The position numbers and the translations under genes were made by a program. Under the pieces are notes generated by a model. It had not been told where the DNA came from and searched no databases. It worked only from the letters and a program-made list of their open reading frames with translations. Below are positions 32,736-43,931 of a DNA stretch of 64,000 bases, one piece after another. Positions within the stretch are counted from its first letter, which is position 1, and each line of letters opens with the position of its first letter. Source of the stretch: Eudorina sp. 2006-703-Eu-15 (lineage: Eukaryota; Chlorophyta; Chlorophyceae; Chlamydomonadales; Volvocaceae); assembly GCA_003117195.1 (NCBI GenBank), contig BDSI01000017.1, positions 1,353,362 to 1,417,361 on the forward strand, in the 5' to 3' direction.

Positions 32736-35252
32736 CTATGGCAGCACGTCACGCAGAAGCGGGTTGCGCGTCTGCAAACTGCCGCGCAGCAGCGGCTGGC
32801 CGCCGCAGGCGCCGCCGCCGCCGCTCGACGCGGCCTGCCGGAGAGGGCTACCCCCGACGCCGCGCAGCAAGCCGTTAGCGCCGCCACCGCTGCAGAGCGC
32901 TCGATTGCCACCACCGCCACTGCCGCCGCCGCCGCGGCTCCTCCGGCCCGTGTCCCCGTCATGCGCAGCCAGCGCTGCTGGCCTCGCACCCCACTCAGCA
33001 GCCGTCCTCACAGCGACAGCCGCCGCCGTCGCGCCCGAAGGGCTGGCGCCGGCGGCGGCGCTCATCCCCATCCGAACCGGCGCGTCCGCCGCACCCGCAC
33101 CCGCAGCGGCCGCCGCCGCCGCGGACATTCGCCGGCATCTCCGCTTCCACGGCGAGGCCCCGGAATCCGGGCTGCTGCAACTCGAGTAGAACAGCTCCAG
33201 CTCCGAGGGCCTGTTCAGCACCTTGCGGGCGCTCCGCTTGGGCGTCAACGCCGCCGTCGCCGTCAGCGCCGGGGCCGCTGCGGTGGCTGCGCCGCCGCGG
33301 CCGGCACCAGCCACACCATTGGCATCGCTGTCGGAGCCCGGCAGGGCCCTGGCCAGCATCCGGCTGGAGCCGCCGGCGCGACCAGCCCTGCTGCCCGACC
33401 CGTGGGACAGGACGGCGGTCGCTGCCGTGGTGTTCCAGCTGGGTGGCAGCCGACGCGCAGCTCCCTGCAGCAGCCGGGCGCCCTGCGGGAGGCCACCACC
33501 GGCCGCCATCCCGGCGCCGCCGCCGCCGCCGCGGCCCAGCCTTCCCGCCGAGGTCGCCCGCGCTGCGCCTGCTGGGGCCCCGCCGTTGTGCGTCCCGCCC
33601 CGCACCGCCTCCGTCCGCGCGGCGACAATGCCGCTGGGCCTACCGGCGGCGGTGGCGGCGGCGCCGCCGCTGTGCCCGGCCTTACGGCCGGGCTTCCCGC
33701 CTCGCTGGCTGCCCGGCGAGGCCGCCACCGCCGCCGCATTACCCGCACCGCCCAGACGCGTGCGGGCAGAGAGGCGTCTGTGACCCCTCGCCCTTGCCCC
33801 GCCCAGGAGTTCCACCGCTGCCGCGGCCGCCGCCTGCGCCTCCTCCTCCTCGCTGTCACTCAGCCAGCCCCAGCGGCTGACCTCTTCGTCCGGAGTCCGG
33901 GTGCCGCCTTCTGGTGCCCACGCACGCAAGGTACGGGTCGGCGGGCTGGCGGCGGCGGTGGCGTGCCGGGCAGTTGCGGCGGCAACGCCGCGGCCGGTGC
34001 GGCGCGGCAGCGCGGACCCGAGCCGTTGGCTGGGGCGGTAACGCACGTTGGGCGACACTGCGCTGCGCGGGCTGAGCTGTGAGGTGTGGGAGAGGGGCGG
34101 TGGGGATGACAGCAGAACCTCGTCCTCTGAAAGGCACAACGGGTCCGCGCCCAGCACCGAGCCCGGTGACTGCGGCAGGCCTGCGCCTGCGCCACCGTCC
34201 CCGGAGTTACTGGCGCCGCCAAAGCCTGGCGCAGCAGCAACAGCAGCAGCAGCCGTCCTGGCGGCAGAGACAGCCGCCGGCGCAGCAGCAGAGCGATACC
34301 CGTCACCTGCAAACCCGCTCCCAGACCGCATCGCGTCCAGGATGCTGTCGAGCGTGGCGAACGAGTGTCGCGGCGGGTCGAGGGCCGCATCGGCTGCTGC
34401 GCGAGTGTGCACCTGACCCGTGGGTCGCGTCAGGGTGCAGGTGATGGCAGCGCCGTGGTGGCCGCCAGGCGCTGGACCGGGATGCAGAGGTGCATGTGTT
34501 GCCTGGGGCAGCAGACCGGGGGGGGCTGACCCGTGGGCCAGACGATGTGGTGCGGCCGCCGACGTCGACGCTACCGCCAGGAGCGCGTGCCCAAAGGACG
34601 CCGACAGACCCGTCCCAACGGCGGCGCTTCCGCCGACGGCGGAAGTTGTGATGGCGACACCGCCGCCGACGGGCCCGAGGCGGGAGTCGGGCACGAATGG
34701 CTGTCTTGGCGACCGTGATGTGTCCATAATGGCCGTCTCGCCAGGGGCCGTAACGCATGCCGGTCGTACCTGCACTGGCGGATGTTGATGCTGCTGCGTC
34801 GCGGCTGCCGGCTCGCCGCAACCCAACATGGCGGGGCCTGACGTGACGATGGCTGGGCCCGGGTGCGGCGCGGCGAGCTCCGCCAGCGATATGACGGATG
34901 GGGGAGAGGCAGCGGCGGCGGCGCCGCCGTTGAGCCCATCGATGGTTCCGGAGCCAGGCGAGGGCGTGGAGCTCAGCGGGGTCTTCCCAGCCGGACCGGC
35001 CGCCGCTGCCTGGGCAAGCAGCATTGGCTGCGGCTGCTGCGCTGCCGGCTGTGAGGACGGCTGCTGCTGCGGCGGCGGGGGTTCCGGCGGCTGAGGCGAC
35101 TGGCGCTCGAGTAGGTGATGCGGATTCGCCGCCACGGCGTTCTCCTTTCCGTGGCCCAAAGCTCTCCGGGGAGCCGACTGGGGAGGGTGCGCTTGGTTGT
35201 GGCTGTGACGCTGTTGCTGCTGCTGCTGCCGCAGCGGCGATCGCCCAGCCAT
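32736..35252 (-). CDS. Low-complexity protein, 838 residues, single exon
   Basis: Not recognised. One uninterrupted frame from an ATG at 35252 to a stop at 32736. The N-terminus is Gln/Pro/Ala-rich with a basic SAPRRALGHGKENA segment; the body is Ala/Gly/Ser/Pro-rich. Islands with less biased composition, likely functional short motifs, include SAVSPNVRYRPSQRLGSALP, EVSRWGWLSDSEEEE and NRPSELELFYSSCSSPDSGA followed by WKRRCRRM. The acidic Ser patch and basic clusters would fit a nuclear or regulatory protein, but that is a guess. The length of the frame is partly favoured by GC-rich codons; a 461-codon frame on the opposite strand is its shadow. I prefer the minus frame because it has an ATG, sensible islands and a downstream TGTAA. 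Undetected introns are possible. Confidence 0.6.
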   Translation of the reverse strand: MAGRSPLRQQQQQQRHSHNQAHPPQSAPRRALGHGKENAVAANPHHLLERQSPQPPEPPPPQQQPSSQPAAQQPQPMLLAQAAAAGPAGKTPLSSTPSPGSGTIDGLNGGAAAAASPPSVISLAELAAPHPGPAIVTSGPAMLGCGEPAAATQQHQHPPVQVRPACVTAPGETAIMDTSRSPRQPFVPDSRLGPVGGGVAITTSAVGGSAAVGTGLSASFGHALLAVASTSAAAPHRLAHGSAPPGLLPQATHAPLHPGPAPGGHHGAAITCTLTRPTGQVHTRAAADAALDPPRHSFATLDSILDAMRSGSGFAGDGYRSAAAPAAVSAARTAAAAVAAAPGFGGASNSGDGGAGAGLPQSPGSVLGADPLCLSEDEVLLSSPPPLSHTSQLSPRSAVSPNVRYRPSQRLGSALPRRTGRGVAAATARHATAAASPPTRTLRAWAPEGGTRTPDEEVSRWGWLSDSEEEEAQAAAAAAVELLGGARARGHRRLSARTRLGGAGNAAAVAASPGSQRGGKPGRKAGHSGGAAATAAGRPSGIVAARTEAVRGGTHNGGAPAGAARATSAGRLGRGGGGGAGMAAGGGLPQGARLLQGAARRLPPSWNTTAATAVLSHGSGSRAGRAGGSSRMLARALPGSDSDANGVAGAGRGGAATAAAPALTATAALTPKRSARKVLNRPSELELFYSSCSSPDSGASPWKRRCRRMSAAAAAAAGAGAADAPVRMGMSAAAGASPSGATAAAVAVRTAAEWGARPAALAAHDGDTGRRSRGGGGSGGGGNRALCSGGGANGLLRGVGGSPLRQAASSGGGGACGGQPLLRGSLQTRNPLLRDVLP

Positions 35253-35648
35253 CGATCCGTGGTTCCGCCCACAGCGGCGGCCGGCCGGGGCGAGAGCGGC
35301 GCCTGCCTGCGTTGCGGGGCGATGTAAAGGGATGAGGGGGCGTCAGCCGTGGTGCGGAATGAGCATTCGGGGGACCGTGAACCAAGAAACCGGAACAGCG
35401 GAGGGCGCAGCAACAGCATTAATCCGTCGCCCGAATGCCCGCAGCCCCACGGCCACCCTCGCGCCGGATTACCTACCTCTCACAAATGGAACAAGTTATT
35501 GGGAACCCCAGTGACAGCCGAAGTCTCCTCCTGAGCCCCATCCAACCCGCAACATCAGCGCGCGGCCAGGTCGCCTTCCTGTATTTCCGTTTCGCCTTTC
35601 CATTCGCCTTCCCGCACCTGCACTGATCATCTCAAACTCCCCGCCCAC

Positions 35649-38600
35649 TCACCGCGCCGCCGCCGCGCCCGCCAGCGCGTCCCTCCCGACCATCTCCGCC
35701 AGAGCCCCCTGCAGCCCCTCCACTAGGCCACCCGCCTCCCTGGCCAGGTGGTACGCCTCCACCAGCTGGGTATCGGGACCCGCGGGTCGCTGAGGCGCAT
35801 TTGCGCCGTGTGGGTGGTCAGCGCGCTGCTGGACAAGCTGCTGCTGCTGCTGCATGGCGCCGAGCGTGGCCTCCAGGCGAGGACACAGGTCTCGCAGCCG
35901 CTCCAGGGGCGCCGCGAGGGCCTGCTGGGCGAGGCTGAGGCCCTGCGTCGGGGGCACCGTTGAAGGGATGATCACCCGCTGGAAGGGGCGGGGTATGCCG
36001 ATGCAAAGTCGAGCATACCCTGCAAACACCTTTCCGGCTTTTCGAGGCACGTAGTCAAGTTGCATTCACTCATTTATCCATTCAATCGCTCAACAAATCA
36101 TCCATCACAGGTTCTTTTGTGGTCCAATGCAGACACACATCACGCACCCATGGCGTGGCAGGGCACTGCCAGGGTCCAGGCCGAGAGGTCCGCGTGCGTC
36201 ATACAGCCACGGCTTGCGCCGTCGTGCTTCAACCCACTCAGCGCCCACATGTACCGACCTGCGGCTCAGCTCGGAGCGCGTCGGATCGCGAAACCTCCGC
36301 CTCTGCCTCGGCCTGCGCAGCCGCCCGTGCCTCCCATGCCTGCAGTGTGGCCATCGCAGCTGCTCTGGCGCTCCTGCATGCGGGGGCGAGGGGGAAGGTG
36401 TCCAAGGGCGGTCCATGTCAGGGGCCGCGGGGCCACGGCCCCACAACAGTGCGGCGCACAACGCTGGCAAGTGCGTGATCCAGCGACGCGAAGCGCGACT
36501 GCCCGTACGGAGGTCGCAATGACAGCGGCCACAGAGAAGCCGCGCAGATGTGAGGACGCATCAGACGACATTGGAGTAAGGGAATCGCGGAGGGCCCCAT
36601 GGCACGTGCGGCGTTGGTGCCTTACCTCTCGACGGCGAGTTCCAGTCCGCGGGGCAGTGGCTGGGGTGCCGCCCGATCTATCGTTCCAACAGCATGCCCG
36701 GGACGTCCCCCGTCGACGCCTTCGGGGCCAACGGGCCCTCCGGGTCCGGGTCCGGGAGGCCAGCCACCCACATCGGGCGCGGTGGAGGCCGCCGAGGCCG
36801 CTGTGGCAGCTGCAGCTTGTTCGTGGAGCGCCGCCGCTGCGCCCGCTGCCTCCGGGTGCGGCAGCCCTTCCTTCGGCTGACCCTGCACCTCCTGCGCGAC
36901 TGCGCCGGGGTGCTTGCCCAAGTCCTCCGCGCCCCCACCTCGCCCGGACGCACACCCAGCTGAGTCGTCATCACCCTGGCAGCTTGCCGGCCGCTCGGCT
37001 GCCTGCTTCGCCTGGTCTACGGCCTCCCGTACCCGCGGCACCTCCACCTCCACCTCCGCCTCTGCCGGCATCGGCGCCTTCGCGGACGTGTCCATCTGCC
37101 CGCCCGCCTGCGCGTTGGCAGCTCCACTGGCGACCTCCACCCCATATCCACCCTGCCACTCTTTCACCACCGCCTCCCCCCTCCTCGCCGCCTCCTCGGT
37201 CTGGTCGTCCAGCCAGCCGTCACCAAGCCAGCCCAGCGCGCCGCGCATTCGCGCCTCCAGCTGCCCCAGCCGCCGCTCGCAGCCCTGCCGCTCGCACCGG
37301 CTCGTCTCCGCCTCTGCGCGGCTGTCCGCGACGTCCTGCTCCAGCGCCAGAAGCCGCTCCAAAATGAGCTCCTCGGACTGCGCGGAGGCAGCCAGAACCG
37401 GGACCGCAATGGGGCCAAGGGCCGCTGCCGTCCAACACCCATGCCTGGTACGTGCCCGGAAACTATGGTTCTGCAGCGGGGCGGTACGAACCTGCTCGCG
37501 GATTCCTTCTTTCTCCCGCGCTTCTGCTGCGGCGCGGGCCAGCGCCGCCTCCAGCGCCTGCAGCATGGGATAGCGGCTGCCATGCCGTCAATCAAAGGCA
37601 CGCCTTGGATCGGAAGATGGCTGGTCACAGCGTCAGGGCGCTTCTCTTGCATTTCATCAGACCAGAGCCGCGTGTGGTCCGCGATGCCCGTGCCCCCCAT
37701 ATTGACCTGTTTATGAAACGGGGGGCTCTGCAGGAACATCTGCTGCAGTCGCTTGGCGGACTGAGCCGCTGTGCGCGTTACAAGCGGTTGTAACAGCGTG
37801 ATGTGTGAGACTGCGATGTGGGTCTCTCAGCGTGCGACTATGTGTGGTAAGTTATTAAGGCGGTGAGGTGCCAGGGACGCGAGGGGTGGTGGCCGTGAGT
37901 CGGGGCGTCGCCAATGCAGCAAGGCTGCGGCTTCCTACCGGCGCAGCGCGCGCACCTCCACTCGGGCGGCCACAACCCTCAAATCCTTCCGCCCAGCCAC
38001 CAGCGGTGCCGCCTCCTCGCCTCCGGCCTCGGGCCCCTGCTGGTCAGAACCGCTATTGGAGTCCCGGGCCCCGAAACCGGCGCTGCTGCTGGTGTTCGCC
38101 GTATGGCTGGTGGTGCTGGTGCTGATGCCGCTGCCGCTTGCGGCCTGGGACGAGGAAGCGGAACTCCCCGGCGGCGCAGAGCCGCACAGCGTGACGGCCG
38201 CTGCTGTCGTGCGGGTATGTGCCGCCGCCGTGGTCTGACAACCGAACACTGCGGCTTGCAGGGAACGGACCTGCTGCTGCAGTGCCTGCAGTGTGTTCGT
38301 CAGGTGCTGCTCCTGGGTGGGCAAGGGCCATCGAGATGCAGGCGATTGTAAGGTGCGAGACATGTGGCTCTCGTTGCTGTCGCCCGGCTGAACAGCGAGC
38401 GGCACCCCGGATGGTGGCGCCCGGACGCCGGTGCCGCACAGCTTGCAAGGGTTGCTTGCGCTGCATGCGTTCCACGCGATTGCGGCACATGCTGCGGTCC
38501 GCCTTTGCAAGTGTGGGATGAAAAGCTTGGTCCGGCAAGGCCCCGTCAAGATGCACAGCATGTGCCAGCGCATCAGCATATGTGTGTCGTCTTACTTGGA

Positions 38601-38853
38601 GGCCACGAAGTATATCACTTTGTTTTTGGCACTCCTGAGCCGTGCGGACCAGCTTGGCCAAGTCCAGGAGCTGGGAGGGTTCGCGGACGGCGGCAGGGTA
38701 TTAATTGTAACCCCCCAAAAGGTTGAGGTGCGGCAAAGAGGGAACCTCTCAACCGTCTACAACATAAACGGGCGTACTATCTTCTGTCACCTTGACTTCA
38801 AGCGCTGCGACATCTGGTCGCATCTCCGCAACCCCCGACATGCTGGCCTGCAT
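35649..38853 (-). CDS. Coiled-coil protein, unknown family
   Basis: Not recognised. Exons: 38853-38791 (starts MQASMSGVAEMRPD), 38670-38596, one starting 38312 with an unresolved end, 37768-37707, 37557-37492, 37377-36626, 36373-36259 and 35978-35649. All resolved junctions keep phase. The N-terminal part is a coiled coil (LLDLAKLVRTAQECQKQ; EQHLTNTLQALQQQVRSLQ), followed by a Ser/Thr/Ala-rich linker, then a longer coiled coil (ALEAALARAAAEAREKEG; ERLLALEQDVADSRAEAE; MATLQAWEARAAAQAEAE), a Pro/Gly-rich spacer, and a C-terminal helical region (LAQQALAAPLERLRDLCPRL) ending in an Ala-rich stop. Total over 550 residues. It begins 411 bp from the GRWD1 start in head-to-head orientation. It could be structural (cytoskeletal or centrosomal), but nothing in the sequence proves this. 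Confidence 0.6.
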
Positions 38854-39264
38854 GGATTACAGACTTAGGCGTTATGAATGATCCTTGCAGCGATGAACAA
38901 TCCGGCATACCTACCTGCATTGCCGCATACGACCGAGAGGGCCTCATGCTGTCGTTGGGTCCACCAGCTGTCACTGCGAAAGGGTATTGTCAGGACCTCC
39001 AGACATGCTATGCGTCCGTTTCTCATTCACACAAACGTGAGCGCAAGACCGGCAGGTTCCTTCTCCACAATGTTGGACCAACTTACGGCAGGTTCCATTG
39101 GCAACGGTCAACCGTTATTGGCGTGGACTTTGCCATGAACTGTTCCTAACAAATAATTTACGGCTTTAGGTATGATTTTAATTGACGGATTGTACTGGGT
39201 GTTTCACTGCGAAAGGGTCTCCAGTTTCTTTCTTGTAGATAGGAATTAAGTTGATACTGTAAAT
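38854..39264. promoter_or_regulatory. Putative bidirectional promoter region
   Basis: About 410 bp separate the ATG of the coiled-coil gene (-, 38853) from the ATG of GRWD1 (+, 39265). Both transcription starts must lie in this short region or just inside the neighbouring transcripts. It is AT-richer toward 39130-39265. No individual element can be assigned from sequence alone. Confidence 0.45.
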
Positions 39265-42200
39265 ATGCGGAATCCTAAAAAAGGGAAAGCAAAGCTTAAA
39301 GGCAAGGCAAAGCCGAAGGCGAAAAAGGTAGGCAGACAACGAGCCGCCGTTTCGGGGCGCCCTGGTAAAATGACATTGTCTGCCTCAATTGTGTAGGATG
39401 AGGAGATGGAGTTAGACGACGAGCCCTCCACTTCGACGGCGAAGGTACGTCTGCCGGGCTGTCAGTCGCTGCGGCGGCGCCCGTCGACAGCGTTCACGAT
39501 CACCATCATCATCACTGTTGCTTGCCTAGCATGGCTATATCGATTTCGGTCATCACGCTTGCCTGACTGGGTCCCGCATAGGTCTGGCGCCCCGGCATCG
39601 ACCCAGTGGACGAGGACGAAGAGCTGGCGTATGACCCAACAGCCTACGATTGCTTGCACCGTTTTGAGGTGGACTGGCCTTGCTTGAGGTACGGCATGCG
39701 TTGAGCTTGGCGAGACAAAGTCCCCAGAAGAGTTGTGTTCGGGACCCAAGGCGCTGTACGTCCTCGCCCATCCGCTCGTCCGCTCGCCCTGACCCTCCCT
39801 GCACAGTTTTGACATCCTAAAGGACGACTTGGGGGGACCGCGCAGCTCCTTTCCCCACACCGTTTACCTCGTCTGCGGCACGCAAGCCGCCTCGGCACGG
39901 CAGAACTACATCGCCTTTCTCAAACTAGCCCAGCTAGGACAGGGGCGGCACGGCAAGCGAGCTGCAACTGAGGAGGACGATTCAGACGCTTCCGACGATG
40001 GCAGCGATGACGACAGCAGTAGCGACAGCGAAGACGAGGGGGATAAGGCCGATAAGGACGGGGACAAGGAGATGGGCGAGGAGGGGCAGCGGAAAGGCAA
40101 GGCGCAAATGCGTGGCGCAAAGGGTGAACCGCCGGCGACCTTCCACTACCGCCGAGTGGCGATGCCCTGCGGCGTGAACCGGATACGGGCGATGCCGCAG
40201 CAGCCGGCGCTGGTGGCGGTGTGGGGCGACAACGCGCAGGTCAGTGCAGCGGTAGGGATGAGTACGTGTTGGCTGCATGGGTTGGGTGGGAAAGTGCGGT
40301 GGTTGGACGGGTATGTGGATGTTGCTGCCGGGACCTGGGACATGCGGGGCAAGGGGCAAGGGTCAGTTGGCCACTGACGCGTGTCCGTGGTGTGTGCTGG
40401 CCCCCGCAGGGCGTCTGTGTGCATGAGTTTGCTGAAAACCCGGGATGTACTCGCATGTTTAATATGGGGGGAAGGTAGGGGTGGCGGAGTCCCAGTCAGT
40501 ACGCTGCGGCGTGCCACGAAGTTACCTCTTCGTAAACATAAACTTACCTTGGATGTTAACGCGACCTGAGCTTTTGACACCGGCTCTGTCGAACCCCAAC
40601 GAGACGAAGGGACATGCATCCTGTCTGGATGAGCGGCCCATCGTTGGCACCACTACCACAGCCCTTACAAACCTGCTGTATCTCCGGAACCCAACCGCAG
40701 GTCAGACTAGTGGACGGCACCAAGTTGGTCTCGGAGCTAGCCGCGGAAACGGAGCCCACAGCAGCCATCGCAAAGGGCAAGGGTGGTGCGGCTAAGCCGC
40801 TGGAGGTCAAGCCGCTGGCCACACACAGCCACTCGGCGGAGGGGTACGCTCTGGACTGGTCACCCGCCAAGTCGGGGCGGCTGGCCTCGGGTGACAACCG
40901 ACATAAGATCCACGTGTGGGAGCCGGCGGAGGGCGGCAAGTGGGCGGTCGGCGGGGCGCACGTGGGTGAGTGCGGATTCGGCGCGGGTCTAAACTGCTGC
41001 TGCGGCGGCGGTGGCTGCTGCAGCTGATCGGGTTATGGGGGTCGGGAGGTGCAGGGGCTCTCTCATGATGGGGTTTGAGACGGATAGCCGCAGGTGAGGA
41101 AACAGGTCAGGGTTGAGGGAATGGTAGTTTTTTGGAGCTGGAGAGTACGGCGCGGACGCCGCATGTCATTGTACGGGAAATGCAAAAGAAACGGTGTGTG
41201 TCTACAGAAGAGACCCAGTGTTTGGAAGAGCAGTCGGGCACCGAAGGAACAGCCAAGCGCTGACGTTAGCACAGTTCAAAACGCTTTCCGTACAAAAACC
41301 TGGTTCTGCGAATAGGGCAACGTACTCGGCACTGACACCTTGATAACCCAGCGCATTAACGGACTGCACCTCTAGCTTGGATTTTCATTCGGTGTGTGCT
41401 GTCTGCACCAATCAGCATGGTGAGGAGGCTTCGGATGTCACCTACAACTCGCGGGGTCCACTGTCATTCAATCGGCGTGAGTTAAAATATGTGTGAGATA
41501 CGGCGCCAAGCGGGGCCGGGAGAGGGAGCGGCCGGGCGCGCTTGCGGTGGGTGGGATGCGAGCTTGCACCATCAGCGTTACGTCAGCGTCGCAGGACCTA
41601 CGACCTCCCGAAAATTGATCGGGATGTTATTGCGGCGACATCTGCGGTCCTGTACGCCAGGACGTCCAGTGTTCGTCGCTGGCAGGGGTGCGCCCGGGCT
41701 GTTTTCACTTAAGCCCCAGGCCGCGGTACACCTCTGCAGCATGCATGCGGCTGATGCCCAGGACCCGACCCAGATGGCCTTGCCTGCCGCGCCGGGCTGT
41801 GCACGCCCCTGTGCACTGCGCATTCCGTGGGACATTCCGTGGGCCATGCCCGTGGGCCCATGCTGACTGCGTGACCGGGCCCTATTGGTGCCGCAGGTCA
41901 CGAAGGGGCGGTGGAGGACCTGCAATGGAGTCCCTCGGAGGAGACGGTGTTCGCGTCGTGCGGCACAGACCGCTCCATCCGCATCTGGGACTGCCGCGAG
42001 CGCGGGCGGCCCATGCTGACGGCGGCGGGGGCGCACGGCTCGGACGTCAACGTCATCTCGTGGAACCGCCTTGTGTCGTACATGCTGGCGTCGGGAGCCG
42101 ACGACGGCTGCGTGCGCATCTGGGATCTCCGGACGTTTGCGTCGAAGCCGGCGGCGGCGGCGCCTGGGACCACCGCCGGCGGCGGCGACGGCGGGCCAGC

Positions 42201-43104
42201 CCACGTGGCGCAGTTCACCTACCACAGGAGTCACGTGACGAGCGTGGAGTGGTGTCCGTACGAGGGCAGCATGTTGGCATCCAGCTCTGCGGACAATCAG
42301 CTGGCGGTGGGTAGGGGCCCCCGGTAGCGGGGGCGTGAGTAGGGGATGAGCGGCGACCACCGGGGCGGAGGGGGCGGCGACCCCGGCAGGACACACACAA
42401 AGGGGCCTCTTCCACCGCGGCTGCCCATTGCGACTGCGACTGCGGCGGCGGCGGCGATTGTGCGGGGGTGTGAGTCGCGGGGGCCAGCGGCACCAGGGGC
42501 CTGACGGTCAAGTAGTTCCCAAATCAACGCGTGCGCCTTGCCTTGCCCTCTGCCGCACCCCGCGTGTGTGCACGGGGCGAGGGACCGCCGCGAAGCCCAG
42601 GCAGCGTACCCAGCTGGGACCAGGTTGCGCTTTGCCCACCAAACAGCGTCTGGAGCTTTCAACGTTTATCCAGCGGCCGACATGCTTCCCGAACCTTGCC
42701 GTCCTGCACGCGACCGCGACTGACCGGCGCATACCGTACCTCCTTTCGCTTTTGCCACCTCTCGCGTCTCCTGACTTCCATCTGGGATTCTAAGAGTATG
42801 CCTACACGATTTGCACTCTGCCGTTACGGTCTCTCTCGCCTCTCACTGCCCACCGTTTGGGCCGTCCATCTGGTTCGCACGGCTGCAGGTGTGGGATCTG
42901 GCTCTGGAGCGGGACCCGGAGGAGGAGGCGGCGCTGGCCCCCGAGGGCAACGCCGCTACGCCCGAAGACCTGCCCGCGCAGCTGCTCTTCTTACACGCCG
43001 GCCAGTCCGACCTCAAGGAGCTCCACTGGCACACGCAGATCCCCGGCGTCATCGTCTCGACGGCCGGAGATGGCTTCAATCTGTTCAAGGCGTCGAACAT
43101 GTAG
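39265..43104 (+). CDS. GRWD1: GRWD1/RRB1 ribosome-assembly WD-repeat protein
   Basis: Nuclear chaperone for ribosomal protein L3 (uL3) in 60S assembly; the animal protein also binds histones. Seven exons agree in phase: 39265-39327, 39397-39444, 39582-39688, 39807-40239, 40701-40965, 41897-42306, 42889-43104, total 513 residues. The N-terminus is Lys-rich ([16 protein letters not shown]). The histone-binding-type N-terminal motif is [19 protein letters not shown] (residues about 58-78). A long acidic Ser/Asp/Glu region follows in exon 4. WD units are visible as [66 protein letters not shown], and a last blade [20 protein letters not shown] before FKASNM. The protein is somewhat longer than human GRWD1 (446) because of the acidic and Gly/Ala insertions. 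A TGTAA follows at 43671-43675. Confidence 0.93.
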
Positions 43105-43931
43105 GCAAGCGGCGTGACACGCCGGCGGTGCGCGGGCGGGAGGGCGCAGCGCGGCCGGCGGAATGAGGCTGGAGCCGCGGCTGGAGCTCGGACCGGGCTG
43201 GCTAGGAGAAGGGCGAAAGGACGGGGTGGAAGTAGGAGGGCAGCGAGCAGCTCGGCTGGTGTTTGATGCTGTCAAGGGTTGCAGCGGAGGTTTGGGCCCG
43301 CGTGGTCGATGAGGCCGTGATAGCGGGGGGACTGGTGGATTGAAGAAGACGCTGGCAGGTAGGAGGCAGTTGGCGGTGTACTGGGCGGCGGGCCTGGTGC
43401 CTGGGCGCCACCTAGCGCGCCCCCCTGGAGTGCCGTCTGACGCGCCGGCAGAGCAGGGTGATGGTGTTATAGGGACAGGGTCACCCCTTCCTGCGATGTG
43501 CACCGTTGTGCATGGACGCTGCTGCGGGAGGGCGTTGATCACCGTTGCAAAGGCGCTGCTGAAAGGTGTACGCGAATTGAAGGAAGGCGTATCAGTAACA
43601 CATACGGTCATGTGTCACAGACCCATGATCCACAGGGATGCGTTGGCCAGGGTTGTCCTCAGATCACTGCTGTAAAGTCTATGTGTCAGGCTGCAGCTCT
43701 ACACATCATTGCAATAAAGTGTATGCGTAAGGCTGGATTTTTTCCAAGTCACTGTTTCATGGGGGCGCTGGAGTTGAAGTACAGAACGGGCGTCGTGACC
43801 GTTTCTCAACCGTCGCAGCTCGAGTTGAACCAGAGCGGGACCCTATTCATCTACTAAGCCCGCCGCTTCAGTGCGTTTCACTGCTTAGCCCCTTTGCATA
43901 GCCACTGAGGTAAAGCAGACAACTTTGTAAG
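43105..43931. other. GRWD1 3' UTR and SWT1 promoter interval
   Basis: 0.83 kb between two plus-strand genes. It contains the GRWD1 3' UTR to about 43690 and, by elimination, the SWT1 promoter in about 240 bp. No coding segment recognised. Confidence 0.5.
43671..43675 (+). terminator. TGTAA poly(A) signal, probable for GRWD1
   Basis: Green-algal poly(A) signal TGTAA 567 nt after the GRWD1 stop and about 260 nt before the next gene's ATG. A closer signal was not seen, so this 3' UTR assignment is provisional. Confidence 0.5.

Noticed and set aside
32697..34082. 461-codon plus-strand frame
   Set aside because: Shadow of the minus-strand low-complexity gene; Arg/Ala-rich GC artefact with no motifs.
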